64,000 nucleotides of DNA, taken from assembly GCF_009026145.1 (NCBI RefSeq), contig NZ_WBUE01000018.1:24617-88616 (forward strand), read 5' to 3'. Positions 48,154 to 56,765 of this stretch are shown piece after piece. The stretch's first letter is position 1. Every line of letters begins with the position of its first letter. Below the pieces are notes generated by a model. The model made no database searches. It was given only the letters and a program-made list of their open reading frames with translations, and was not told the origin of the DNA. The stretch is from Hyphomicrobium sp. (lineage in GTDB: Bacteria > Pseudomonadota > Alphaproteobacteria > Rhizobiales > Hyphomicrobiaceae). The position numbers were made by a program, and so were the translations under genes.

Positions 48154-48540
48154 TTAGCGGGCAGCCGGCGCATAGGCCGTCTGCTGCATCGTGCTGACCG
48201 ACATCGCGGTGGCGGACTGCGCACAATAGAACGCCAGCTCCTTGCCCTCGCCCGTGTCGAAGCGCACGTGCTGACCTGCCTTTACCGAGGCGCGGAAGCG
48301 CGTCGGCGTGACACCCAGGATTTCCTCGTTGGCCGGCTCCTCGCCGACGACGAGCGTCAGCTCGCAGACACCGTTCTTCGGCGTAAAATAGCCCACGGCG
48401 TGCTTCGAACCGACGTGCAGGCTGATGCCGTGCAGGGGCTTGAAGGTCGTGGACGGCTCCGAGGCGGCGATACCGGCCCCGATAGAGGTGAACCCGGCAA
48501 GCATGGCGGCAACAACAGCGCCCTTTTTGATCGCGGACAT
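48154..48540 (-). CDS. Exported protein of unknown function
   Basis: A 128-residue protein with a signal peptide (MSAIKKGAVVAAMLAGFTSI, cleavage near AGIAA-SE). The mature part is mainly beta (ISLHVGSKHAVGYFTPKNGV, CELTLVVGEEP) with cysteines in GVCELT and FYCAQS that may pair. A strong terminator lies 30 bases after its stop. Family not recognised; the secreted, beta-rich layout recurs in Hyphomicrobiales. Confidence 0.8.
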   Translation of the reverse strand: MSAIKKGAVVAAMLAGFTSIGAGIAASEPSTTFKPLHGISLHVGSKHAVGYFTPKNGVCELTLVVGEEPANEEILGVTPTRFRASVKAGQHVRFDTGEGKELAFYCAQSATAMSVSTMQQTAYAPAAR

Positions 48541-48771
48541 GCTCCAGCTCCTTCTGCTGCAAAGAGGAAGTCCAGGCCGGCGGAGGGGTACGGGGGGAAG
48601 CGTCCGACCGGCGCAAGAACAAAGTTAAGCACTGGACTCCCCATCGAAAATGGAGATTGTTGCAATGCAGCAATGCGAGCATAACAGCGCGCAACTGTCG
48701 CGGGTAGGTCCCCCTTCCCACCCCCGCGGGTAGTTCGCGGAACCGGTGGTGAAGCGGCGTTTTATCTGCTC

Positions 48772-49422
48772 ATGTCGTCGTTTCCAGCTGCATTGTCGGA
48801 TGTCAAAGACAGTATGCGCGAGACGCTGAGCCGGGTACGACAGGACGCCGCGCATTGCCGCCGCTGCCCGCTTTGGCAGCACGCGACGCAGACGGTGTTC
48901 GGCGAGGGACCGGCGCGCGCAGCCATGATGCTTATCGGGGAGCAGCCCGGCGATCAGGAGGATCTCGTCGGCCGCCCGTTCGTCGGCCCGGCGGGGCGCG
49001 TGCTGGACGAGGCGCTGGAGGCGGCAGGCATTCACCGCAAGGATGTCTACGTCACCAACGCGGTGAAGCACTTCAAGAACGAGCCGCGCGGCAAGCGCCG
49101 CCTGCACAAGAAGCCGAACGAGGCCGAGATCGACGCCTGCCGCTGGTGGCTGGACAAAGAGCGCGCGCTGGTGCGCCCGCGCCTCACCGTCGCGCTCGGC
49201 GGCTCGGCGGCAGCGGCGCTGCTGGGGTCCAAGGTGAGCATCGGCAAGATGCGCGGGGTGCCGATTCCCGCCGCGCCCACGACGCTGTGGATCACCGTGC
49301 ACCCCTCGTACGTGTTGCGCATCCCCGATCGGCCGGCGCGCAAAGCCGAATTTGCCCGTTTCGTCAACGATCTCGCCGCTGCCGGCGCCTGGCTCGCGGC
49401 GCACCCGCGCATCCCCGCCTAA
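48772..49422 (+). CDS. udgX: UdgX-type uracil-DNA glycosylase
   Basis: A 216-residue family-4-like uracil-DNA glycosylase. GEQPGDQEDLVGRPFVGPAG is the catalytic motif with the QED variant of UdgX, NAVKHFK follows, and GKRRLHKKP is the R-loop hallmark of UdgX. Its histidine (His112 here) forms the covalent bond with uracil-containing DNA in the mycobacterial enzyme. HCRRC (C29, C32) and C123 are probable [4Fe-4S] ligands; a fourth cysteine is not evident. Lies between the pur islet and purL. Confidence 0.9.
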   Translation: MSSFPAALSDVKDSMRETLSRVRQDAAHCRRCPLWQHATQTVFGEGPARAAMMLIGEQPGDQEDLVGRPFVGPAGRVLDEALEAAGIHRKDVYVTNAVKHFKNEPRGKRRLHKKPNEAEIDACRWWLDKERALVRPRLTVALGGSAAAALLGSKVSIGKMRGVPIPAAPTTLWITVHPSYVLRIPDRPARKAEFARFVNDLAAAGAWLAAHPRIPA

Positions 49423-49491
49423 GCGGGGCGACAACGCATTTGTCGGCCGCTATAAGCGCAAATCGCTGCCCCGAGCCCCGAGCGCCCGCGC

Positions 49492-51723
49492 ATGGATGCC
49501 AAGACCGAGAGCATGTCCGAGAGTCGTTTCGAGATCACCCCGGAGATTGTCGCCGAGCATGGGCTGAGCCCCAGCGAATACCAACGCCTTTTGAAGATTC
49601 TCGGCCGCACCCCGAGCTTCACCGAGCTCGGCATCTTCTCGGTCATGTGGAGCGAGCACTGCTCCTACAAATCTTCGCGCGTCTGGCTGCGCACCCTGCC
49701 GACGACCGGCAAGCAGGTCATCCAGGGCCCGGGCGAGAACGCCGGCGTCGTCGACCTCGGCGATGGCGACGCGGTCGTGTTCAAGATGGAAAGCCACAAC
49801 CACCCCAGCTACATCGAGCCCTACCAGGGCGCTGCGACCGGCGTCGGCGGCATCATGCGCGACGTGTTCACCATGGGCGCGCGCCCCGTCGCCAACCTCA
49901 ACGCGCTGCGCTTCGGCGCCCCCGAGCACCCGAAGACGCGCCACCTCGTCGATGGCGTCGTCGCCGGCATCGGCGGCTATGGCAATTGCGTTGGCGTGCC
50001 GACGGTCGGTGGCGAGACCAACTTCGACAAGGGCTATAACAACAACATCCTCGTCAACGCCATGTGCGCCGGCCTGGCGAAGACCGACAAGATCTTCTAC
50101 TCGGCTGCGAAGGGCGTCGGCCTCCCGGTCGTCTACGTCGGCTCCAAGACGGGACGCGACGGCATCCACGGCGCCACCATGGCGTCGGCCGAGTTCGACG
50201 ACAATTCGAACGAGAAGCGCCCCACCGTGCAGGTCGGCGACCCGTTCACCGAGAAGCTGCTGATCGAAGCCTGCCTCGAGTTGATGGCCAAGGATGCCAT
50301 CATCGCCATCCAGGACATGGGCGCTGCCGGCCTCACCTCCTCCTCCTGCGAGATGGCCGACAAGGGCGGCGTCGGCATCACCCTCGACCTCGACCACGTG
50401 CCGCAGCGCGAAGCCGGCATGACCGCCTACGAGATGATGCTGTCGGAAAGCCAGGAGCGCATGCTCATGGTCCTGAAGCCGGGCTCGGAAGCGGAGGCGG
50501 AAGCCATCTTCAAGAAGTGGGGGCTCGACTTCGCCATCGTCGGCGCAACCACCGACACCGGGCGCATGATCGTCACCCACCGCGGCCAGGTCGAAGCCGA
50601 CATCCCCGTCACCACGCTCGCCAACTCGGCGCCGGTGTACGAGCGCCCGTGGTTCCCGATTCAGCCGCCGAAGATGATCCTGCCCGAATGGGTGCCGGCG
50701 CCTAACGCCATCCTGGAAACGCTTCTGACCCTGATGAGCGGCCCGGCGCTCGCCTCGCGGCGCTGGATCTGGGAGCAGTACGACCACATGGTCATGGGCG
50801 ACACGCTGCAGCGCCCCGGGGGCGATGCCGCCGTGGTGCGCGTGCACGGCACGCAAAAGGGCCTCGCGCTCGCCTGCGATGTGACGCCCCGCTACGTCGC
50901 CGCCGATCCCGCCATGGGCACCAAGCAGGCCGTAGTCGAGACCTGGCGCAACTTGACCGCCGTCGGCGCCGACCCGCTCGCCATCACCGACAACCTGAAC
51001 TTCGCCAACCCGGAGCGGCCCGAGGTGATGGGCCAGTTCGTCGGCGCCGTGAAGGGCATGGCGGAGGCCTGCAGCGTGCTCGACTACCCGGTCGTCTCGG
51101 GCAACGTCTCGCTCTACAACGAGACCAGCGGCGTCGGCATTCCGCCCACGCCCGCCATCGGCGGCGTCGGCCTCGTGCCGGACGTATCGCGCATGGCCGA
51201 CCTCAAGCTGAAGCGCGAGAACGATCTGTTGATCGTCATCGGCCGCGAGGCCGGCCACCTCGGCCAGTCGCTCTACCAGGAGCTCATCACCGGCAAGCTG
51301 GAGGGCGCCCCGCCCCCCGTCGACCTCGCCGACGAGATCAAGGCCGGGCGCCTGGTGCGCACGCTGATCCGCGAAGGCAAGGTGTCGGCGGTGCACGATA
51401 TCTCGGACGGCGGGCTGCTCATCGCCATCGCCGAGATGGCGCTCTCAGGCGGCATGGGCGCCGAGCTGTTCGCCTACGAGGGGCGGCTACCGGCACACGC
51501 GGTGTGGTTCGGCGAGGACCAGGGCCGCTACGTGCTCAGCGTCGATCCGATGCTGGCCGAGGAGGTCTTGGAGCGGGCGCGGCTCCTGGCGCTACCGGCG
51601 CGCATCGTCGCCCGCACCGGCGGCGAGGCCATCGGCTTGAAGGGCGAGCCGGCGCTGCCGCTATCGGAGCTGCGCTCGGCGCACGAGGCCTGGCTGCCGT
51701 CCTACATGGCCGCCGCGCACTGA
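49492..51723 (+). CDS. purL: FGAM synthase large subunit PurL
   Basis: A 743-residue small-type PurL that works with PurS and PurQ to convert FGAR to [18 protein letters not shown] is the N-terminal linker motif, [22 protein letters not shown] is the ATP-binding region, and [18 protein letters not shown] is the second-half repeat. An ATG seven codons inside is also possible. It is separated from purQ by the islet, an exported protein and udgX, so the pur operon is interrupted. Confidence 0.97.
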   Translation: MDAKTESMSESRFEITPEIVAEHGLSPSEYQRLLKILGRTPSFTELGIFSVMWSEHCSYKSSRVWLRTLPTTGKQVIQGPGENAGVVDLGDGDAVVFKMESHNHPSYIEPYQGAATGVGGIMRDVFTMGARPVANLNALRFGAPEHPKTRHLVDGVVAGIGGYGNCVGVPTVGGETNFDKGYNNNILVNAMCAGLAKTDKIFYSAAKGVGLPVVYVGSKTGRDGIHGATMASAEFDDNSNEKRPTVQVGDPFTEKLLIEACLELMAKDAIIAIQDMGAAGLTSSSCEMADKGGVGITLDLDHVPQREAGMTAYEMMLSESQERMLMVLKPGSEAEAEAIFKKWGLDFAIVGATTDTGRMIVTHRGQVEADIPVTTLANSAPVYERPWFPIQPPKMILPEWVPAPNAILETLLTLMSGPALASRRWIWEQYDHMVMGDTLQRPGGDAAVVRVHGTQKGLALACDVTPRYVAADPAMGTKQAVVETWRNLTAVGADPLAITDNLNFANPERPEVMGQFVGAVKGMAEACSVLDYPVVSGNVSLYNETSGVGIPPTPAIGGVGLVPDVSRMADLKLKRENDLLIVIGREAGHLGQSLYQELITGKLEGAPPPVDLADEIKAGRLVRTLIREGKVSAVHDISDGGLLIAIAEMALSGGMGAELFAYEGRLPAHAVWFGEDQGRYVLSVDPMLAEEVLERARLLALPARIVARTGGEAIGLKGEPALPLSELRSAHEAWLPSYMAAAH

Positions 51724-51774
51724 TGTTCTCGTCTTGTTCTTGACGTGCGCGCGGCCGCATGTCAGGCTGCGGGC

Positions 51775-51999
51775 ATGACCGAAGAGATGGCCAACCTGGT
51801 GCTCGAGCAGCTGCGGCACATCCGTCAGCGGGTGGACCGCACGGATGAAAAGGTCGATACGGTCATACTGCGTCTCGGCATCATCGAGGGGCACGTGGCG
51901 AATTTCCACGTCAGCGAGGCCGGTCAAAATCTCGAGATTGATCGGATCCGAAATCGATTGGACCGGATCGAGCGGCGGTTGGAACTCCCGGAAAGCTGA
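51775..51999 (+). CDS. Small coiled-coil protein
   Basis: A 74-residue helical protein with heptad-like spacing (LVLEQLRHIRQRVDRTDEKVDTVILRLGIIEGHV ... LEIDRIRNRLDRIERRLEL). Similar short proteins are common in Alphaproteobacteria and may be membrane- or partner-associated by their helices. The ATG nearest the conserved part is used; a start ten codons upstream is possible. It lies 50 bases after purL. Function unknown. Confidence 0.7.
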   Translation: MTEEMANLVLEQLRHIRQRVDRTDEKVDTVILRLGIIEGHVANFHVSEAGQNLEIDRIRNRLDRIERRLELPES

Positions 52000-52019
52000 T
52001 TGATGCCGCGGCCTCACGG

Positions 52020-52205
52020 CTAGGCGCCGCCGCGCCCGCGCACCGGCTGCAGGCGGTCCGACTGGGTGCGCGCGAACTCGGCCAGGCGCTTGTATTTGAT
52101 GGACATTAGGCGCAGCGCGCGGCGGCGGTTGGGATCCTGCGTCGTCTCGGCGACGAGCTTGGCCTCCGCCGCCAGCTTGGTCAGTTTCTCCGGCGCCTTG
52201 CTCAT
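52020..52205 (-). CDS. Small basic protein
   Basis: A 61-residue basic, helical protein (SKAPEKLTKLAAEAKLVAET, RRALRLMSIKYKRLAEFAR). It is divergent from bolA and ends 20 bases from the coiled-coil gene. Family not recognised; the ribosome-binding site is distant, which lowers confidence. Confidence 0.6.
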   Translation of the reverse strand: MSKAPEKLTKLAAEAKLVAETTQDPNRRRALRLMSIKYKRLAEFARTQSDRLQPVRGRGGA

Positions 52206-52396
52206 CGCTGCCCGACACTCCTCTCAGCGCCGCAACGCACGACCGCGGCCGATGTTCCAAGCGGCGCCGACACGCCGATGAATGCGTGCCGCGGCTGGCC
52301 GGCGGGCAACAGGCCGCGGCGGCGACAGGGCCGTTGGGATTGCAGGCAAATCGGCTTATGTTCTCTACAGGACTAGTTTCCCAAGGAGATGCGCCG

Positions 52397-52627
52397 ATGG
52401 CCATGGACGCCGGCGAGATCGAGCGGCTGATCAGGGCCAAATTCCCCAACGCGCTGGTGGAGATCCGCGACCTCGCCGGCGACGGCGACCATTACGCCGC
52501 CCACGTCGTCGCCCCCGAGTTCAAGGGCAAGACCCGCGTGCAGCAGCATCAGATGGTGTACGAGGCGCTCGGTGGCCGCATGGGCGGGGCGCTCCACGCT
52601 CTCGCCCTGACCACGGCCGCGCCCTGA
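52397..52627 (+). CDS. BolA-family protein
   Basis: A 76-residue BolA/IbaG-type protein. IERLIRAKFPNALVEIRDLAGDGDHYAAHVV and the C-terminal VQQHQMVYEALGGRMGGALHAL are characteristic; a conserved histidine (H65 or nearby) in the last helix region can serve as a [2Fe-2S] ligand with a CGFS glutaredoxin. AAGGAG eight bases before the ATG sets the start. The CGFS glutaredoxin gene follows 128 bases downstream, a typical pair. Confidence 0.92.
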   Translation: MAMDAGEIERLIRAKFPNALVEIRDLAGDGDHYAAHVVAPEFKGKTRVQQHQMVYEALGGRMGGALHALALTTAAP

Positions 52628-52755
52628 GACAACTGCCACGTTTAGCCCCGCGGCACCGGTTCAATTGACTTCCTGGCGCCAATCCACACATTGGCGCTCC
52701 AGAGGCCGGGCCGCATGACGCGCCCGGCGATCAGGCATTCAACGAGGCCCGCAAG

Positions 52756-53115
<360 letters not shown>

Positions 53116-53132
53116 GCGGCTCGTTCCTACGC

Positions 53133-53276
53133 CGTCATCCCGCTGTAGAGCGGGATCCACGCCAGCTTCAGCAGACGCTCCTGGCGATAGTCGGCAGGAC
53201 GCTGCAGCCGTTAGCAGTGCCTTCGCCGTGGCGATCGTTGCGACTTGCGTGGGTCCCGCTCTACAGCGGGATGACG
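53133..53276. repeat. REP-like inverted repeat pair
   Basis: The arms 53133-53162 and 53247-53276 match as inverted copies at 29 of 30 positions, and each is a hairpin (CGTCATCCCGCT-GTAG-AGCGGGATCCACGC). The ends are the same as in the pair at 544-702, but the inner stem differs with base pairing kept. It sits between grxD and the reverse-transcriptase region. Confidence 0.88.
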
Positions 53277-53399
53277 TTGAGTGGGCTGCGAAGTGCCCAC
53301 AACGCTGCCCTCGCCGCCCTTCGCTGAGCTCTGAATCGGCCCAAAATCGAAGCCTGGAATCACGGTACCATTCTCCTTCATCTCTCTAGGAGAAATGGC

Positions 53400-53654
53400 A
53401 TGCAAATCTTAGCGCTCTTGGCCCTGACGGCGATAATTGGCGGCGCGCTCTGGTACGTTTTCACAACTAAGATCGAAGGATTTGGTCCTCTCACGACGGG
53501 TCTACCCATCGTCCTTGCAACTTTGTACGTGGCTGCCCTTGCTATCATCTTCGACAAACTGGCCACAGATCACATTGCCAACATTCTATTTGCGGCAATG
53601 GGGTATGGCGGCGGCTTGCTGACCACTACATTATTCTATGCAAAGTCGCGGTGA
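53400..53654 (+). CDS. Small membrane protein next to the reverse transcriptase
   Basis: An 84-residue protein with two or three membrane spans (ILALLALTAIIGGALWYVF; LPIVLATLYVAALAIIF; NILFAAMGYGGGLLTTTLF). AGGAG seven bases before the ATG is a good start. GC content is lower than in grxD. It is convergent with the reverse-transcriptase gene (85 bases apart) and may have arrived with it. No known family; DRT2 systems are not known to need such a partner. Confidence 0.75.
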   Translation: MQILALLALTAIIGGALWYVFTTKIEGFGPLTTGLPIVLATLYVAALAIIFDKLATDHIANILFAAMGYGGGLLTTTLFYAKSR

Positions 53655-53739
53655 GCGAACCCCAAAAGCCTGATGGCAACCACAGGCTCTACCGGCGTCC
53701 TCGCGCTCACCGCATATGCCCGCCACTTCGCCGCGCCTC

Positions 53740-55056
53740 CTACCGGCCCTCATCGTAGAGTTTTCTATGAAGGATTCGGAAATGGCGCCGCAACTGATCT
53801 GTCGGACCGGCACAATCAAAAATGGCCGCCGCCTTCTTTGCGTACGAATAGAAGTTCCGCTTACCTAGATGCGTAAATTCGCGAAATAGCTTTCTACGAT
53901 AGGTCTTATCCGGCTGCCCGCCCGCTCGCACGGCACCACGCGCCGCATAAGTCATTCGCCTGTAATACCTTGATAAAGTGCGCGCACGCAAAAGAACCCT
54001 GCGCCCATCAAAGGTAAATCCGAGATACGTCACTGCCGCATCGCAGAAAAGTCTACTACCCTCTCTGCGAAAATTGCATATTTCAGTTTTCTCCTCGCTA
54101 ATCTCTATTGCGGACCCCAATTTTTTGATCTCCTTGAGGACGAAAGACAGCATGGCCTTCGCCGAACTCGGCTGGCAAACAATGATGATGTCATCGGAAT
54201 AACGTCTATAAAGCCCACCCCGCTTGACCACTCTAGTCCGCACTGCATGGTCAAATTCAATCATAAAGATATTTGAGAGCACTGCAGAAATAGGAGAGCC
54301 CTGCGGAATTCCATAAGGGGCGAAGTTTCGTCGAATAATGTCGCGATTTACGCCATCGCCGCCGCGAACCTTTTGGCGAAATTCAGCGGCGGTACACAAT
54401 GGCCGCGGAGGCGCATCCCGGGAGAACCCCAAACGGAGCGCCAATTCTTCCGCGTCAACCCACGAGTATCGCGTCATTGCCTTGAAGACAGCGAACCAGT
54501 CTGGCAGCAGGTAGTTTAGACCAAGAACGGTTAGTAAGTTCGCTTTCAGCGCACGGTGATCTATGCTGTCAAAAAACGAGCTGATATCGAGACATATAAC
54601 GGTCGATTTGCGCCTTCGTCCAATATCGCTAAATACCTCTGCAGCCATATCGGCGTTCGATCCGAGTCCGCGCCGGTAACCGATTACTGAGTCAGATAGG
54701 TTGTGTAGGTGGAGATAATGCTCATATGCATCTTCGGCCATTTTCGAGTAATACCCGAAAACATAGCCATCCATGTGTGAGCAATATTTTATCGGACGTG
54801 TTTTTATGCTAGCCCTATTGACCCCGGCAATAGTTCTAAACTGCCTCCTTCGATCCTCAAACCCGAGGAAGGGCCAGAACGCGCGAGACGCGACGAACCT
54901 CGGGTCACGCACTCGCAGTTCTGCGCTCGAAAAGTCCATCGGCAGATCGAAATGCGCAAACGCCTTGCGCCTGTACCAACCATCTTGTCGTGGGGGCTTG
55001 CGGCCAGCCGATCTGCGCTTAGCAAGTCCGGAGGGGCGCTGGTTCGCGTCTACCAA
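53740..55056 (-). CDS. Standalone reverse transcriptase, DRT2 (UG2)-like antiphage enzyme
   Basis: A 438-residue reverse transcriptase. Motif A is CLDISSFFDSIDH (Asp157), motif B is YGIPQGSPISAVLSNI (near 248-263), motif C is RRYSDDIII (Asp288, Asp289), and YLGFTFDG follows. The framing blocks WYRRKAFAHFD, LSDSVIGYRR, WFAVFKAMTRYS, FRQKVRGG and HLGKRNFYSYAKKAA agree with what I remember of DRT2/UG2 enzymes. There is no intron maturase domain and no retron VTG motif. The only in-frame start is TTG behind a GGGGGGG stretch. GC content is lower than in the neighbours, so transfer is likely. DRT2 enzymes copy an upstream ncRNA by rolling circle to build a concatenated gene (neo) after phage infection. 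The class is inferred; the RT fold is certain. Confidence 0.93.
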   Translation of the reverse strand: MVDANQRPSGLAKRRSAGRKPPRQDGWYRRKAFAHFDLPMDFSSAELRVRDPRFVASRAFWPFLGFEDRRRQFRTIAGVNRASIKTRPIKYCSHMDGYVFGYYSKMAEDAYEHYLHLHNLSDSVIGYRRGLGSNADMAAEVFSDIGRRRKSTVICLDISSFFDSIDHRALKANLLTVLGLNYLLPDWFAVFKAMTRYSWVDAEELALRLGFSRDAPPRPLCTAAEFRQKVRGGDGVNRDIIRRNFAPYGIPQGSPISAVLSNIFMIEFDHAVRTRVVKRGGLYRRYSDDIIIVCQPSSAKAMLSFVLKEIKKLGSAIEISEEKTEICNFRREGSRLFCDAAVTYLGFTFDGRRVLLRARTLSRYYRRMTYAARGAVRAGGQPDKTYRRKLFREFTHLGKRNFYSYAKKAAAIFDCAGPTDQLRRHFRILHRKLYDEGR

Positions 55057-55300
55057 TGTCCCCCCCGGAGCACAACTTATCTTCGGACAAGCCGTCGCGG
55101 ATAACGCTTTGCGCTACAATGTTGAAGTCGGTAACGCTGTGGCGATCTTCAGCTACATAGAGCTGTCGATCACGCTGACCATCTCGTGGTTGGCTGGTGT
55201 TGCCAATGCACTTGACGGAGGTTACGCCTTCCCCTTCGGCCTATTTCGTCCAAAGGCGAACGAAAGGTAAGTATGCGCGTCATTAAACTCAAGTGCGGAT
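55057..55300 (-). ncRNA. Candidate template ncRNA upstream of the reverse transcriptase
   Basis: In DRT2 the template RNA lies just 5' of the RT gene. Here that stretch has, in transcript direction, a 7-bp hairpin CCTTTGG/CCGAAGG (55233-55256) and a 5-bp hairpin CAGCT/AGCTG (55150-55165). A possible promoter (TTGAGT, then TACCTT 17 bases on) lies at about 55265-55292. One frame on each strand is free of stops: the minus frame from 55240 into the RT gene, and the in-register plus frame through 55267 (..LIFGQAVADNALRY.., AIFSYIELSITLTISWLAG). This fits, but does not prove, a stop-free repeat unit. Confidence 0.4.
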
Positions 55301-55925
55301 CAAATATTGTGCACGTTTTAGGTAGTTGCCATTGATTCTACGCGTTTTTCTTGCCGATGCACGCAGCCTCGGCACCAATGGCGCTTGTATGAGGTATCTT
55401 ATCCCCGCCCTCTCCGCCGCGCGTATCCTCCCCCCATCCCTGCCCAACTGGGACGCATCAGCTGAGCGGCCGACGCGGGGCAGGGAACGGTGCCCGGCTG
55501 AGGCGGCGCTGCTCCGTTCGCAGCGCCGACGCGAGACTAGCTCTCTCACAGGCCGGGGCCGGAGATCGAGGCTGTGCAGAATGGCAACAGACTGCACGGA
55601 CGCCCGTCGGCAACGGCGCTCCCGCATCCAACTTTTAAGGAGCGCGGCCGCTAGAGGTCCTGAGCGATGATAGCCCGGCCGCTAATACCCGCCGGGTAGG
55701 ACCGAAGGCCCGCTGACGATGACGTGCACCCTCGGCACGGCAGCAGCCGACGCGGGCGCCGAAAGGCTGCCGGACTAAACAAATGGATGGCGGTCGTTTG
55801 GCGCCCGCGCTCCCTCTTTCGTTGCGCCAACCGACTCGCACTCCGGCGAGCCGGCCGGTTGGCGCGCTCGCTCTTTGAAAACCTCGGGGCTGATGGCTCG
55901 CGAGACCCATGACATTTGCGCGCCT
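55301..55925. other. Region upstream of the RT locus, no gene seen
   Basis: About 620 bases. 55301-55350 is AT-rich and may hold the RT/ncRNA promoter; the rest is GC-rich. Frames of 112-132 codons on both strands are arginine/alanine/serine-rich and look like non-coding background. No repeat or RNA recognised. Confidence 0.5.
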
Positions 55926-56080
55926 GTCATCCCGGGCGAAGCGAGCGTCATGGCGGAGCCATGCTTCGCATGGACGCGAGCAAGACCCGGGATCCAGCGC
56001 AAGGAGACACGAAGTGACTATGGAGCTTCGCACTTCTCTGCTGGTTCCCGGATAGCCGTCGCTGCGCTCGGCTTCCGGGA
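55926..56080. repeat. REP-like hairpin cluster
   Basis: GTCATCCCGGGCGAAGCGAG opens a long hairpin closed by CCCGGGATCCAGCGC at about 55986-56000. A second smaller hairpin (TCCCGGATAGCC ... GGCTTCCGGGA) follows at about 56045-56077. The ends match the other REP-like elements in the window. Confidence 0.75.
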
Positions 56081-56153
56081 TACAGGCGTGAAGTTGTCCC
56101 CGGGCGCGGGGCGCGTGGGATCATCGGCGCGCAAGGCAACGAGGCGGCATGGC

Positions 56154-56462
56154 ATGGCGGCGCAGAAGAACGGCAAGGCGAACCACGGGGCGGGAGGCTC
56201 GGGCATCTTACTCAGCAACGACCCGGAGGCCTTCGAGGCCGAGTTCGCCGAGCGCATGCTCGCTTCGGCGGCCGGGCTGCCGCGCGTGTGCGTCCTCAAT
56301 AAGTGCCGCCGCCGCAAGCGCTGCTTCGGCCCGCTCATCGGCGGCGATCTGCCCTGCAAGCGCCTGCACAGAGGGCTCGCGCGAGCGCGGTTCAAACGCG
56401 CGCTGAAAGTGCTCGGGTTGGCGCACCTCAACGAGGACGGCACGCCGACAAAGCGGCAATAG
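56154..56462 (+). CDS. Conserved protein with a Cys-rich basic centre
   Basis: A 102-residue protein. The N-terminal part is SGILLSNDPEAFEAEFAERML; the centre has RVCVLNKCRRRKRCFGPLI and LPCKRLHRGLA, four cysteines with basic residues that could bind metal or nucleic acid. The end is a short helix (RFKRALKVLGLAHL). An ATG at MAAQKNGK is chosen because upstream codons run through a REP-like repeat. Family not recognised. Confidence 0.7.
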   Translation: MAAQKNGKANHGAGGSGILLSNDPEAFEAEFAERMLASAAGLPRVCVLNKCRRRKRCFGPLIGGDLPCKRLHRGLARARFKRALKVLGLAHLNEDGTPTKRQ

Positions 56463-56474
56463 GCAATGGGCACT

Positions 56475-56608
56475 TGTCATCCCGGGCGAGCGAGGGAACC
56501 GAGCGAAGACCCGGGACCCAGGAGAGGAGCGCGCAGCTCCGCCTATTGTGGCTTCGCCGCGCTTTACGCTGGATCCTGGATCGGCGCTCACGCACCGTCC
56601 GGGATGAC
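56475..56608. repeat. REP-like inverted repeat pair
   Basis: GTCATCCCGGGCGAGCGAG... (56475 on) and ...CCGTCCGGGATGAC (ending 56608) are inverted copies at their ends, with inner GACCCGGGACCCAGG and TGGATCCTGGATC parts. Same family as the elements at 544-702, 53133-53276 and 55926-56080. Confidence 0.75.
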
Positions 56609-56621
56609 AGAAGGGAGAACC

Positions 56622-56655
56622 ACTGCCAACTGCCAACTGCCAACTGCCCACTGCC
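56622..56655. repeat. Short tandem repeat, CTGCCAA units
   Basis: CACTGCCAACTGCCAACTGC... has three or four 7-base units. An inverse, GGCAATAGGCAATGGGC, lies at 56454-56473, so the two could pair across the REP-like element. The purC-purS spacer has the same kind of units. Confidence 0.75.
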
Positions 56656-56765
56656 AGCGCCGGAGGCGCCCCCGGCCCTAGTTTTGCCGCGCCGCCTTCT
56701 TTCAGTGACGCGGACGCGGCCCGCCACTACCATCGCCGCTCGAGGCACTTGAGGACGAACAAGAC

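Noticed and set aside
49450..51396. A 648-codon open frame opposite purL
   Set aside because: Antisense shadow of a well-conserved purL, with no recognisable motif of its own.
53740..55056. Retron, group II intron or DGR origin for the reverse transcriptase
   Set aside because: No maturase/X domain or intron boundaries, no retron VTG motif or msr-msd-like arrangement recognised, and no variable-repeat target gene nearby.
55301..55925. Coding frames of 110-130 codons on both strands
   Set aside because: Arginine/serine/alanine-rich background without motifs or credible starts.
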